Of a DNA stretch of 64,000 nucleotides, positions 1 through 9,510 are shown piece by piece. The position numbers were made by a program, and so were the translations under genes. The notes under the pieces are model-generated. The model was not told where the DNA came from and searched no databases. It was given only the letters and a program-made list of their open reading frames with translations. Source of the DNA: PFL42 sp963789825 (GTDB taxonomy: Bacteria; Chloroflexota; Anaerolineae; Anaerolineales; E44-bin32); contig CAWBME010000010.1 in assembly GCA_963789825.1 (NCBI GenBank), positions 124,001 to 188,000 of the forward strand, in the 5' to 3' direction. How positions within the stretch are numbered: the first letter of the stretch is position 1; the number at the start of each line of letters is the position of its first letter.

Positions 1-283
1 GCGGGCATTCGTCCATGAAGTGGCCGGCCTGGGAGACGGCGCGATTCGCAAGGGGTTGCAGCGGGAGAGTGGCCCGACCACGAGTTGCGAATTGCCAGAC
101 CCTGGCCCATCGGAGGAGCGATGCGGAGTCGCACGCTGGCGCTCGGGGAATGAGGAACCGCGCTGAGGTTGTCGACTGCGGCGCCCCGCTTGCCAGGCGA
201 TATCCGGCAGGAGCTCAGGTTCGGGCGGAGCGGCGCGGCTGCTCGGCCGGCTGCAGGGGCACGGGGTGGATGCGAGTAGGGGC
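1..283. other. Left-edge stretch without a recognisable gene
   Basis: Open frames cross this stretch, including a plus-strand one of 157 codons from base 15 to 488. Its product is Arg-, Gly- and Ala-rich, has no recognisable motif, and runs into the repeat element that follows, so I do not treat it as a gene. The stretch may be the downstream flank of alr, which ends at 511. Confidence 0.5.
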
Positions 284-513
284 TAGGAGCTTGCTGAGGA
301 ACGGGTTTTCGACCTCACCCCCTGACCCCCTCTCTGCAGACGGCACACGGGTACGCCAGCAACCGTGGCGGAGAGGGAAAACAAGATCTGGGGGGAGTAC
401 CCCAGGGCCCTTCCTCTGCGGGACTCGTCTAGTTCGCGGATGTCGGCTCACGCAGGGGGAGGGGCTAGAGGAGAGGGTTGGAGGATGACACGGCGTTCTT
501 CAGCGGTCTGCTA
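284..513. repeat. CTAG-ended palindromic element, copy A (MITE-like)
   Basis: A block of about 230 bases closely matches a second block at 52349-52610. Its ends form imperfect terminal inverted repeats: CTAGGAGCTTGCTGAGG at 284 and, read on the minus strand from 513, CTAGCAGACCGCTGAAG (16 of 21 positions agree over the full 21 bases). Inside lie three nested palindromic pairs: CCCTCTC..GC with GCGGAGAGGG (about 325-376), a short CTGGGG/CCCCAG hairpin (388-405), and a CCCTTCC-type arm pairing with GGGAGGGG near 455. The right-hand CTAG (511-514) provides the TAG stop codon of alr. No transposase is encoded. It could be a non-autonomous mobile element or a REP-like 3'-end element. Confidence 0.7.
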
Positions 514-1621
514 GAGGTACAGACGCGGCACGCGAGGACTGATGCCGCAGGTCACTTCGTAGTTGATCGTCCCCCAGGCTGCAGCCAGCGTCTCCGCGCG
601 CGCCTCCGCCTGCCCCTGGCGCCCGATCAGCACCGCCTCGTCGCCGGGACGGCACTGCGCACCCTCGGGCAGGCGCACCGTGATCTGATCCATCGACGAC
701 TCGTCCAACCACGTCAGCCAGGTGGCCGTCGATCAGCACCTGCGCCCCCGGCCAGCGGCGGAAGCCATCTCCGTAGCCGACGGACACCGTGGCGATGGTT
801 TCGTCGCCGCTGGTGGTGTAGACATGCCCATACCCGATGCCCTCGCCGGAGGCGACAACCTTGACCTGCGCGATCCTGGCCTTCCAGGTCAGGGCGGGAT
901 GCAGGCCTGGCCCCAGGTCGAGCACATCCGACGGCTGCATCCCGTATAGCCCGAGCCCGATGCGCACCAGATCGTAGTCCATCTCCGGCCAGCGCAGTGC
1001 GGCGGCGGTATTCGCCAGGTGGCACCAGGTCGGGCGCAGGCCGGCTGCGGACAACTCCGCCACCACCTGCTGGAAGATGTGCTGCTGCTTCAGGACGGGG
1101 TTCGGATCCAGATCGGCTGCACAGGCCAGATGGGAGAACACGCCCTCCAGCTCGGCGCCTTCAGTGTCGTGGATCTGGCGCGCCAGGCTCAGCACGTCTC
1201 CGGGTGCCGCCCCCAGCCGGTGCATACCGCTGTCCAGCTTGAGATGCAGCCGCGCCGTTCGCCCGGCCGGCTGGGCGGCAGCCACCGCCGCCGCGACCTG
1301 ATCGCTTGTCCACACAGTGAGCGAGATGGCGTCGGCAATCGCGACGGCGTAAGCGCTCGGCGGCACGGCGCCCAGGATCAGGATCGGACAGGCCAACCCG
1401 GCGCGACGTAGTTCCAGCGCCTCGTCCAGCCGCGCCACGCCGCACCAGAGCGCCCCCGCCTGCAGCGCGGCGCGGGCAACTGGAACCGCACCATGGCCGT
1501 AGGCATTCGCCTTGACCACGGCCATCACGGCGGCCTGGCGCCGGGCGAACTGTCGCAGGTTGGCACGCAGCGCTCCCAGATCGACTTCGGCCCAGGTGGC
1601 ATAGCCCTCGGTCTGTGGCAT
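511..1621 (-). CDS. alr: Alanine racemase (one frameshift near base 700)
   Basis: PLP-dependent racemase that makes D-alanine for peptidoglycan. The pyridoxal lysine is K37 in AVVKANAYGHG, close to the N-terminus as in the family, and GYGDG lies further on. The C-terminal part (SMDQITVRLPEG to INYEVTCGISPRVPRLYL) is in another frame. Dropping one base in CGACTCG at 697-703 restores the expected GRVSMDQ motif, so I join the two parts. The start is the ATG at 1621, preceded by AGGTG. A TATACT box at 1634-1629 lies only 7 bases upstream of it. It diverges from the permease gene at 1688. The length, about 369 residues, is normal. The TAG stop lies in the CTAG end of the repeat element. Confidence 0.9.
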
Positions 1622-1628
1622 GGCACCT

Positions 1629-1634
1629 AGTATA
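1629..1634 (-). promoter_or_regulatory. -10 box for alr
   Basis: TATACT on the minus strand, with 7 bases between it and the alr ATG. If used, transcription would begin at or next to the start codon. No good -35 hexamer is visible. Confidence 0.45.
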
Positions 1635-1670
1635 CGAAGGCGTCCCTCGGGCGGCAATACACGCCCTGGG

Positions 1671-1676
1671 TATAAT
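1671..1676 (+). promoter_or_regulatory. -10 box for the SLC13-type permease operon
   Basis: A perfect TATAAT, 11 bases before the ATG at 1688, in the divergent region shared with alr. No convincing -35 is visible. Confidence 0.5.
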
Positions 1677-1687
1677 CCCAAGTCGCC

Positions 1688-3482
1688 ATGACCCCCGAGG
1701 CCTGGATCACGCTGCTGACCCTGACGGTCGCCGCCATCCTGCTGGTGAGCGAGCGGCTGCGCCCGGATGTCATCGGCATCCTGGTCGCGTCTGACGCTCG
1801 GGCTGACCGGTGTGATCACGGCCGAGCAGGCAGTCTCGGGTTTCAGCCAGTCGGCGGTGATCACCATCCTCTCGGTGTTCATCCTCTCCGAGGGGCTCGA
1901 GCGAACCGGGGTGACGGCCTGGCTCGGTTCGCGCATTCTGCGGCTGGCTGGCGCCCACGAGCGGCGGCTCGTCGGCGCGCTGACCCTGACCAGCGCCGGC
2001 CTGTCCACGTTCATGAACAGCATCGCCGCAGCCGCAATCCTGGTCCCGCCGGCGATGGGGATCTCGCGCCGGGCGCAGATCCGTCCCTCACGCCTGCTGT
2101 TGCCCCTCGCCTACGGCGCGCTGCTGGGCGGCACAGCCACACTGCTCACCACGGCCAACATCATCGTCAGCACCACGCTCGGTCAGGCCGGCTACGCTCC
2201 CTACGGGCTGCTCGAGTTCCTGCCCGTCGGGGTTCCGCTGGTGATCGCCGGCACCGCGCTTCTCATCTGGCTCGCCCCGCGCCTGCTACGCCAGCGCGAC
2301 GTCGCCAGCGAAATCGCCCGCAACCGTCCGGCCCAGACAGAGCTCGCCAGACTGTACCGGCTGCAGGCGGGTGTCTCGGCGTTTCGCGTGCCCGTCTCGT
2401 CGTCCACTGTCGATCAATCGCTGGGCGCCCTCGGCTGGGGGCGTGACCTGGGGCTTACCGTGTTGGGCATCCTGCACCGCGGCCGCTGGCGACTGGCGCC
2501 CGATCGGGAGGTCCGAGTACAGGCCGACGACATTCTGTTGCTGGAAGGGCGGCCGGGAGCGGAGTTCGAGCAGCGCTACCAGCTCGAGCCCCATGCTGAC
2601 CCCCACCTGCTCGACACGCTGACAACCGCTCACGTCCCGCTGGTCGAGGTGGTATTGGCGCCCCGCTCCGAGCTGGACGGCAAGTCGCTGCGCCAAATCC
2701 GTTTCCGCGAGCGCTACGGGATTCAGGTCATCGGCCTGTGGCGCGGCGGGACAGTGCTGCAAGGCGATCTGGCCGATCAGCCGTTGCACTTCGGCGACGC
2801 CATGCTGATGCATGGCCCGCGCGACCGCTTCGACCTGCTGCGCGGCGATGAGAGTTTCCTGATCCTCGAAGCCGAGGCCGCCGACCGGCCGGGATGGCGC
2901 GCCTGGGTGGCCGTGGGGATCATGGTCGCCAGCCTGGGCGCGGCGGCGGTCGGCCTGCTGCCCATCGCCATCGCCACGCTGACCGGGGCGATGCTGATGG
3001 TGCTGGCCGACTGTCTCTCCATGGATGCCGCCTACCGCTCAGTCTCCTGGCGCACGATCTTCTTCATCGCTGGCATGCTGCCCCTGAGCATCGCCCTGCA
3101 GACCACCGGTCTGGCCAGTCTGATGGGCGAGGCGCTGATCGGGCTGACCGGCGGCGCGGGAACGCTCGGCCTGGCGGCGGCGATCCTGCTGGCGACGATC
3201 GGCCTCGGACTGCTCATCGGCGGACAAACCACGGCGGTCGTGCTCGCTCCCGTCGCTATCGCTGTGGCCGAGATCGCCGGTGCCGACCCCCGCGCCATGG
3301 CCATGGCGGTCGCCGTCGGCTGTTCGCTGGCTTTTCTCACCCCGCTCGGCCATCCCGCCAACCTGCTGGTGATGGGCCCCGGCGGCTACACCATGCGCGA
3401 TTATCTGCGCCTGGGCGCACCCCTCACTGTGCTTTCGGCGCTGCTCACACTGCTCGGCCTGCACTGGGTATGGGGCTTGTGA
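1688..3482 (+). CDS. SLC13-family permease with TrkA-C domains (one frameshift)
   Basis: Predicted inner-membrane anion or dicarboxylate transporter. The N-terminal part (MTPEAWITLLTLTVAAILL) and the rest are in different frames. Removing one T near 1787-1791 gives a continuous VALTLGLTGVITAEQAVSGF. Hydrophobic segments occupy roughly the first 180 residues and the last 200. Between them are two cytoplasmic TrkA-C/RCK-C modules, each with the DILLLEG- or DAMLMHG-type strand. This layout of membrane, two RCK-C, membrane is typical of the SLC13 group related to citrate and sulfate permeases. The substrate cannot be read from the sequence. The stop overlaps the next start (TGATG), so it is probably co-transcribed with tgt. 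Confidence 0.8.
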
Positions 3483-4601
3483 TGCCCCTGCGCTTCGAGA
3501 TTGAGCGAACCGCAGGCCGCGGCGCGCGCCGGCATGCTGCACACCGCCCACGGATCGATCCCCACGCCGGTGTTTGCCCCCGTCGGGACTCAGGCAACGG
3601 TCAAGGCCGTCACCGTCGAGCAGCTGCAGCACCTCGGCGCCAGCCTGATCCTGGGCAACACCTATCACCTGTACCTGCGCCCCGGCGCCGAGCGCGTCCA
3701 GCGCCTGGGCGGCCTGCATGCCTTCATGGGCTGGACGGGGCCGATCCTCACCGACTCCGGGGGATACCAGGTGTTCAGCCTGGCGGAGACCCGGCGGATC
3801 GACGCCGACGGAGTCACCTTCCGCTCCCACATCGACGGCTCCAGCCACCGCCTGACACCCGAGGTCGCCATCGCCATTCAGCAGGCGCTGGGAGCGGACA
3901 TCATCATGGCGTTCGATGAATGCGCGCCGCCGTCCGACCGCCGCTACAACGAACAAGCGATGGCACGCACCCATGCCTGGGCGGAGCGCTGCCTGAGCGC
4001 GCATCGATCCGGCGCGCAGGCGCTGTTCGGCATCGTCCAGGGCGGCGTCTTCCCCGATCTGCGTCGGGAGTCGGCGCAGTTCATCGCCTCGCTACCATTT
4101 GCCGGAGTGGCCATCGGCGGGCTGTCGGTCGGGGAAACCAAGGACGAGATGCACGCCATGCTCGAGGTGGTCACGCCGGAGCTCCCTCCCGCCCTGCCCC
4201 GCTACCTGATGGGCGTTGGCTCTCCCGAGGACCTGGTCGAGGCTGTGGTGCGCGGCATCGACATGTTCGACTGCGTGCTGCCGACGCGCATGGCCCGCAA
4301 CCACGCCGCCCTCACCCCGCGCGGGCGGCTCAACCTGCGCAACGCCGCCTTCGCCGATGACCCACGACCGATCGACGAGACGTGCGACTGCGCCACCTGC
4401 CAGCACCACAGCCGCGCCTACCTGCGCCACCTGATGGTGGCCCAGGAGATCCTGGCCGCCACGCTGGTCTCGATCCACAACCTGCGCATGCTGATCCGTC
4501 TGACCGAGCAGCTGCGCCAGGCCATTCTTGACGGCAGCCTGGCAGAGTGCGCCGCCGCTTTCCGCCATAGCTATCGCAAACATCGATCCCCGGAGAGCTG
4601 A
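3482..4601 (+). CDS. tgt: tRNA-guanine transglycosylase (one frameshift near the N-terminus)
   Basis: Exchanges guanine-34 of tRNAs with GU(N) anticodons for preQ1 in queuosine synthesis. The active-site stretch LTDSGGYQVFSL and the zinc ligands CDCATC followed by a histidine are present, and the length is normal. The ATG at 3482 overlaps the previous stop and encodes the expected MPLRFEIERTAGR. From about base 3521 the conserved sequence continues in another frame (RAGMLHTAHG); one extra G in CGCGGCG explains this. If that base is real, the only alternative start is TTG at 3501. queG, a later step of the same pathway, lies at 26996. Confidence 0.92.
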
Positions 4602-4603
4602 CC

Positions 4604-5428
4604 ATGACCTGGCTGCAGGCGATCGTGCTCGGCATCGTCCAGGGACTGACGGAGTTCCTGCCGATCTCCTCCTCCGCCCACCTGGTGCTCGTGCCCTGGC
4701 TGATGGGGTGGACCTTCGAGGCCGACGCCGCCTTCGTGTTCAACGTCCTGGTCCAACTGGGAACATTGGTCTCGGTCATCCTGTACTTCCGGCGCGACCT
4801 GCTGGCCATCGCGCGGGCGATGTGGGAAGGCGCGCTGCGCCGGCAGCCGCTCAATGAGCCCGCCTCACGCCTGGGTTGGATGATCCTACTGGCGAGTGTC
4901 CCGGCGGGGCTGGCCGGCATCCTGCTCAAGGATTTGGTGGAGCAGGCGTTCGCCTCCCCGCTGGCAGTGTGCGTCTTCCTGTTGATCAACGCCGGGCTGA
5001 TGATCGGCGCCGAGCGCCTCGCCCGACCGGAGCGAAACCTGGAGGCGGTGAACGCCAGCGATGCGTTGGCCATCGGAGCCGCGCAGATCCTGGCGCTGTT
5101 TCCCGGCATCTCGCGTTCCGGCTCGACGATCTCGGCCGGTATCGTGCGCCGACTGTTGCGCCCCGAGGCGGCGCGCTTCTCGTTCCTGATGTCCATCCCG
5201 GTGATGGTCGGCGCCGGGATGATCGCCACGCTCGACCTGGTGCGTTCGCCCTCCGCCATCCAGCAGATCGGCCCGATTCTGGCCGGCTTCACCTCAGCGG
5301 CGATCGTCGGCTACCTGGCGATTCACTGGCTGCTCGGCTTCCTGGCGCGCAACAGCCTGAAGCCGTTCGCGATCTACTGCGCCGCCCTCGGACTGGCGGG
5401 GATCCTGCTCTTCGTGGTGCGCGGGTAG
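4604..5428 (+). CDS. uppP: Undecaprenyl-diphosphatase
   Basis: Integral membrane phosphatase (BacA/UppP family) that recycles undecaprenyl pyrophosphate for cell-wall synthesis. Both hallmark motifs are present: GLTEFLPISSSAHLVL near residues 15-30 and FPGISRSGSTIS near residue 167. At 274 residues with about eight hydrophobic segments it matches the family. It starts 2 bases after tgt, so it is translated from the same message. Nothing unusual is seen. Confidence 0.95.
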   Translation: MTWLQAIVLGIVQGLTEFLPISSSAHLVLVPWLMGWTFEADAAFVFNVLVQLGTLVSVILYFRRDLLAIARAMWEGALRRQPLNEPASRLGWMILLASVPAGLAGILLKDLVEQAFASPLAVCVFLLINAGLMIGAERLARPERNLEAVNASDALAIGAAQILALFPGISRSGSTISAGIVRRLLRPEAARFSFLMSIPVMVGAGMIATLDLVRSPSAIQQIGPILAGFTSAAIVGYLAIHWLLGFLARNSLKPFAIYCAALGLAGILLFVVRG

Positions 5429-5432
5429 AGCG

Positions 5433-6212
5433 ATGCCTCGCGACGCGGCTTCCCGCAGGCGCTGGAGCAACCTCCTGATCTCGGCCTCGTTGGCTGCCGC
5501 AACGATGCTGGCCGCAGGCTGCGGCCAGGCCGCTTCACCGGCTACGCCCACCGCTCCGCCGTGGGTGGCGGTCACGCCCGGTCTCGAGCCCATTGTGACC
5601 GAATGGGTGGAGCGCTACCGGGCAGCGGTCGGAGTCCCGCCGTTTGATCTGACGGTCCTGCCGCTCGAGGCAGCCCAGGATCGGCTGCGCCGCGGGGAGC
5701 TGGACATGGTCTTTGCGGCGGCCACACCCCCACAGGGATGGTTCGCCACGCCCGTCGGCGAAGAACGAGTGGCCGTCATCGTCCATCCCGACAATCGCGT
5801 GCGTGGCTTCAGTCTGCGGGACCTGGAGCGGCTGTTCAGCGGCGAAGCCGTCGCCTGGACCGAATTCGGGGGGCAAGAAACGCCGGCCCAGATCTACGTC
5901 CCCTTCCCCGGGGACGACCTACGAGCGGCCTTTGAGCAGCGGACGCTGCGCGGGCGGCCGGTGACGCCGAACGCCCGGCTGTATCTCACTCCGGCCAATG
6001 GCGCGGCGCTGGTGGCGGAGGACGCCGCCGCACTCGGGATCCTGCCCCTTTCCGGCGTGCCTTCCGACGTACGCGCGGTGCGCGTCGAGGGCTCCCTGCC
6101 GGAGGACGCCGAATACCCCTATCGCCTCGAGATCCTGGCCATGGCGCCGCGCGAGCCAACCGGTGGCGTGCGCGATTTCCTGGTCTGGCTGCAGTCTGCT
6201 CAGTTGGATTGA
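5433..6212 (+). CDS. Periplasmic-binding-protein-like lipoprotein
   Basis: An N-terminal signal ends in the lipobox LAAGC (Cys about residue 29), followed by a Thr/Pro/Ala-rich spacer. The remaining 210 residues resemble the phosphate-binding PstS/PBP-like-2 fold: a PGLEPIVTEWVERY helix, a segment describing the ligand cleft (ELDMVFAAATPP), and a C-terminal helix before DFLVWLQS. It is short for PstS, and no permease or ATPase genes are adjacent, so it may be an orphan binding protein. It starts 4 bases after uppP and ends the operon. The ligand is not known. Confidence 0.65.
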   Translation: MPRDAASRRRWSNLLISASLAAATMLAAGCGQAASPATPTAPPWVAVTPGLEPIVTEWVERYRAAVGVPPFDLTVLPLEAAQDRLRRGELDMVFAAATPPQGWFATPVGEERVAVIVHPDNRVRGFSLRDLERLFSGEAVAWTEFGGQETPAQIYVPFPGDDLRAAFEQRTLRGRPVTPNARLYLTPANGAALVAEDAAALGILPLSGVPSDVRAVRVEGSLPEDAEYPYRLEILAMAPREPTGGVRDFLVWLQSAQLD

Positions 6213-6218
6213 CCAGTC

Positions 6219-6248
6219 GGGTCGCCGCAGCGGAGCAGGCGGCGACCC
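6219..6248. terminator. Hairpin terminator between convergent genes
   Basis: A perfect 10-bp stem (GGGTCGCCGC / GCGGCGACCC) with a 10-base loop, 6 bases after the lipoprotein stop. No clear T-run follows, so it is a probable but not classical terminator. Confidence 0.5.
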
Positions 6249-6385
6249 CTATGACACGAAGTGCCCAGCGCTCCATCGCCGCCCGCCGAGGTCAGCCGCG
6301 GTTCAACGATCCTTCGACGCCGATGCGAGGCGATGCCTTCCAGCCCGCTCTCGCCCCAACTCGTTGTGCCCCCCGTCGGATGGGA

Positions 6386-7064
6386 TCAAGCCATGCGCAA
6401 GAACGGGTTGGCCTCCCGCTCATGCCCGACGGTAGTGGCTGGGCCGTGACCGGAATAGACCGTCACCTCGTCGGGCAGGCTGAGCACCTGCGATTCGATG
6501 CTCGCCAGCAGCGACTCCCAGCTCCCGCCCGGCAAGTCCGTCCGACCGACCCCCTCAGCGAAGATCACGTCGCCGGAAAACAGCAGCCCGATCGGCGGCG
6601 CAGTAGAACATGACGTGCCCAGGGGTATGACCGGGCGCATGGCGCACTTCGAACACCCGGCTCCCCAATCGCAGCTGCATGCCGTGGGCCAGGTCGACGC
6701 CGGGCTCCGGACCCGGATCGAAGGCCGGGATCCCGAACAGCCCAGCGCCTCCGTTGAAGCGCCACAGCGGCTGGTCCAGCGGGTGCAGGGCGACGATCGG
6801 TGGGCCGGCGGATAGGCGCACCAGATCCGCCACGCCGCCGAAGTGGTCGAAGTGGGCGTGGGTCAGCCAGATGGCGGCCAGGCTCCACCCCCGCCGGTCC
6901 AGTTCGTGATGGATGAAGGCTCCATCCCAGGCCGGGTCGATCACCACCGCCGTGCCGCCAGCGGCGGCGTCGGCGACGAGATAGGTGTTGGTCTGCACCG
7001 GCCCGAGCGTCAGGCAGGCGACATGCAGCCGTTCCCCGGTCGGGGATTCGGAATCGGCTTGCAC
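6386..7064 (-). CDS. MBL-fold (GloB-like) metallohydrolase (one frameshift)
   Basis: Small metallo-beta-lactamase-fold hydrolase of the hydroxyacylglutathione-hydrolase group. It begins with LGPVQTNTYLV, has the metal site THAHFDHFGG, then HAPGHTPGHV and, after the shift, LFSGDVIFAEGVGRTDLPGG and YSGHGPATT. The first 150 residues and the last 75 are in different frames; one extra base near 6597-6604 separates FYCA from PIGLLFSGD. The GTG at 7064 is chosen because GGAGG lies 7 bases upstream. The substrate is unknown; relatives act on glyoxalase-type or persulfide substrates. It is convergent with the preceding lipoprotein gene and divergent from tryptophanase. Confidence 0.85.
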
Positions 7065-7193
7065 GGCTTGCCCCTCCGGCGGGCGGCGTGACGATCGCCC
7101 TGCTGACCGAAGATAACACACACCCAGGACACTCGCACCTTTCTCCACCGCGTGGCCGGTGCTAGACTGGGTCAGCCTTCTCGGGAGGACCGC

Positions 7194-8570
7194 ATGGCGC
7201 AGTACCCCGTTGAACCCTTCCGCATCAAGATGGTGGAGAGCATTCGCCTGCCCAACCGCGCCGAGCGAACCGCGGCCTTGCGCGCCGCAGGCTACAACAC
7301 CTTCGGCTTGCGGGCGGAGGACATCTTCATCGATCTGCTCACCGATTCCGGAACAGGCGCCATGAGCGACCACCAGTGGGGCGCCATGATGATCGGCGAC
7401 GAGTTCTACGCCGGTGCCCGCTCCTTCTTTCGTCTGCAGGAGAGCGTCGAACAGATCTTCGGATTCACGCACTTCATGCCCACGCATCAAGGACGAGCGG
7501 CGGAAAACATCCTGTGCGCCTTGTTCGCCCGCCAGGGATGGTCGGTGCCCTCCAACATGCACTTCGACACCACGCAGGCCAACATCCTCGCCCGCGGTGG
7601 GCGCCCCGAGAACTTCCTGATCGACGAGGCCGGCAACCCGGCCTCGCTGCATCCCTTCAAGGGCAACCTGGATGTGGCCAAGCTGGAAGCCTTCCTCCAG
7701 GCACACGGCCCCAACGAGGTTCCCCTGGGGATGATCACCGTGACCAACAACGGCGCCGGCGGGCAGCCGGTATCCATGGAGAATCTGCGCGCGGTCAGCG
7801 CCATCTATCGCCGGGCCGGTATCCCATTCTTCATCGATGCCTGCCGCTACGCCGAGAACGCCTACTTCATCAAGCTGCGCGAAGCGGGCTACGCCGACAA
7901 GCCGGTGCTCGAGATCGCGCAGGAGATGTTCTCGCTGGCCGACGGCGCAACCATGAGCGCCAAGAAGGATGCCATCGTCAACATGGGCGGCCTGCTGGCG
8001 ATGAATGACAGTGACCTGTACGAGCGCGCCTGCAGCGAGCTGATCTTGCGCGAGGGCTTCCCGACCTATGGCGGGCTGGCAGGGCGCGACCTGGATGCCA
8101 TGGCCATCGGGCTGTGGGAAGGCCTGAACGAGGACTACCTGGCCTATCGCCTCGGACAGACGGCCTACCTGGGCGAGCGGCTGCTGGAGGTCGGCGCACC
8201 GATCGTCCAGCCGCCTGGCGGGCACGCCATCTACATCGACGCCGGCGCATTGTTCCCTCACCTGCAGCGTGACCAGCTCCCCGGACAGGCGCTGGTGGTC
8301 GAGCTCTACCTGGAAGGCGGGATCCGCGCCGTGGAACTGGGCACGGTGGCCTTCGCCCATCCCGATCCGGTCACCGGCGAGATGCGCTACCCGCCACTCG
8401 AGCTCGTGCGCCTGGCGCTGCCGCGGCGCATGTACACCCAGGCCCATCTGGAGGCAGTGGCGGAGACGGTCCAGCGCATCGTTGCCCGGCGCGACCAGGT
8501 TCCGGGCTACCGCATCGTCCACGAGCCGAAGCTGCTGCGACACTTCACCGCCCGCTTCGAGCCGCTGTGA
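7194..8570 (+). CDS. tnaA: Tryptophanase (beta-eliminating lyase)
   Basis: PLP enzyme cleaving L-tryptophan to indole, pyruvate and ammonia. It is 458 residues long, collinear with both tryptophanase and tyrosine phenol-lyase. Two positions that separate them read as tryptophanase: FDTTQ (Asp137 in the E. coli enzyme, Thr in tyrosine phenol-lyase) and LRHFTARF (His463, Phe in tyrosine phenol-lyase). The PLP lysine is in MSAKKDAIVNMGG at about residue 258, and LTDSGTGAM and FPTYGGLAGRD are conserved. The ATG at 7194 follows GGGAGG. No TnaC-like leader peptide or permease gene is adjacent. The assignment of residues relies on remembered family alignments. Confidence 0.88.
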   Translation: MAQYPVEPFRIKMVESIRLPNRAERTAALRAAGYNTFGLRAEDIFIDLLTDSGTGAMSDHQWGAMMIGDEFYAGARSFFRLQESVEQIFGFTHFMPTHQGRAAENILCALFARQGWSVPSNMHFDTTQANILARGGRPENFLIDEAGNPASLHPFKGNLDVAKLEAFLQAHGPNEVPLGMITVTNNGAGGQPVSMENLRAVSAIYRRAGIPFFIDACRYAENAYFIKLREAGYADKPVLEIAQEMFSLADGATMSAKKDAIVNMGGLLAMNDSDLYERACSELILREGFPTYGGLAGRDLDAMAIGLWEGLNEDYLAYRLGQTAYLGERLLEVGAPIVQPPGGHAIYIDAGALFPHLQRDQLPGQALVVELYLEGGIRAVELGTVAFAHPDPVTGEMRYPPLELVRLALPRRMYTQAHLEAVAETVQRIVARRDQVPGYRIVHEPKLLRHFTARFEPL

Positions 8571-8606
8571 TCCCCGGCCTGCGTTGCCGCCAGTCAACCC
8601 CACACC

Positions 8607-9335
8607 GTGACTCCGGCCCCTGAGGCCAACGTTCCGAGCGCACCCCGCCCGCGCAGTTTGCTGGGAGGCGTGCTCGGCATGCTGGCCTATCTGGTGCTGG
8701 CCCCAGGTCTGCTCTTCCTCTTCGCCGGAACGCTGCGCTGGACGATGGCCTGGGTGTACGTCCTGGTGCTGCTGGCCTTCACGCTCGGCAGCCGCCTCGC
8801 CGCCTGGCGGCGGTTCCCGGACCTGCTGGTCGAGCGTGGTAGCTTCGCCCACGCTCGCGATGTCAAGCCGTGGGACCGCGGCCTGGTGCTGGTCATCGGG
8901 CTGCTGGGCCCGGCGGCGCTATCGGTGGTCGCCGGGATCGACCATCGCTTTGCCTGGCGCCCACCCGTCCCGCAGGCATTGCAGGTGCTCGGCCTCGCCG
9001 GCCTGATCGCCGGATACGCCTTGGGCACCTGGGCAATGGTGAGCAATCGGTTCTTCTCGGCCGTGGTCCGGATCCAGACCGACCGCGGACAGCATGTCGT
9101 GACCTCGGGCCCGTATCGTTTCCTGCGCCATCCCTCCTACGCCGGCGGGCTCCTCGCCTGTCTCGCGATGCCGTTGATGCTGGACGCGGTCTGGGCGCTG
9201 GCGCCAGCAGGGCTCATCAGCCTGGTGCTGGTCGTGCGCACCTCCCTGGAGGATCAGGTGCTGATGGAAGAGCTTCTTGGCTATCGCCAATACGCCGCTG
9301 CGACGAAGCATCGCCTGGTCCCTGGCGTGTGGTGA
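8607..9335 (+). CDS. Isoprenylcysteine-carboxyl-methyltransferase-like membrane protein
   Basis: Integral membrane protein of 242 residues with about five hydrophobic segments. The C-terminal signature GPYRFLRHPSYAGGLL, then LEDQVLMEELLGYRQYA, is that of the ICMT/PEMT superfamily of SAM-dependent membrane methyltransferases (RHP-x-Y core). Its bacterial members methylate small molecules or lipids, and the substrate here is unknown. The start is a GTG 36 bases after tnaA; no strong Shine-Dalgarno sequence is seen. It may be co-transcribed with tnaA. A bidirectional hairpin follows at 9383. Confidence 0.8.
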   Translation: MTPAPEANVPSAPRPRSLLGGVLGMLAYLVLAPGLLFLFAGTLRWTMAWVYVLVLLAFTLGSRLAAWRRFPDLLVERGSFAHARDVKPWDRGLVLVIGLLGPAALSVVAGIDHRFAWRPPVPQALQVLGLAGLIAGYALGTWAMVSNRFFSAVVRIQTDRGQHVVTSGPYRFLRHPSYAGGLLACLAMPLMLDAVWALAPAGLISLVLVVRTSLEDQVLMEELLGYRQYAAATKHRLVPGVW

Positions 9336-9382
9336 GCGCAGACTACTGGAGAGAGGTGCGGGTTGCGCTCCGACAACAAACC

Positions 9383-9414
9383 GCCGGATGGGACACTCGA
9401 GTGCCCCATCCGGC
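9383..9414. terminator. Bidirectional hairpin terminator
   Basis: GCCGGATGGG pairs with CCCATCCGGC, and the intervening bases are themselves palindromic (CACTCGAGTG), giving a 15-bp stem with one A/C mismatch. It lies between the convergent methyltransferase and lipoprotein genes. Confidence 0.65.
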
Positions 9415-9510
9415 ATTCGTTCGGTGCTGTCCCGAGTTCAGCCCGCCGGCCTGAACACGGGTTGAAACTGGGGTTCAGCGGCCTGCTGCCGGCCGTGACA
9501 GGCCGATCCC

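Noticed and set aside
15..488. Plus-strand frame of 157 codons at the left edge
   Set aside because: Arg/Gly-rich product without motifs that extends through the palindromic element, so it is not a real gene.
6555..8852. A 765-codon minus-strand frame covering tnaA
   Set aside because: Only its distal part is real (the MBL hydrolase, from GTG 7064). The rest is the antisense frame of tryptophanase and is motif-free; long antisense frames are expected at this G+C content.
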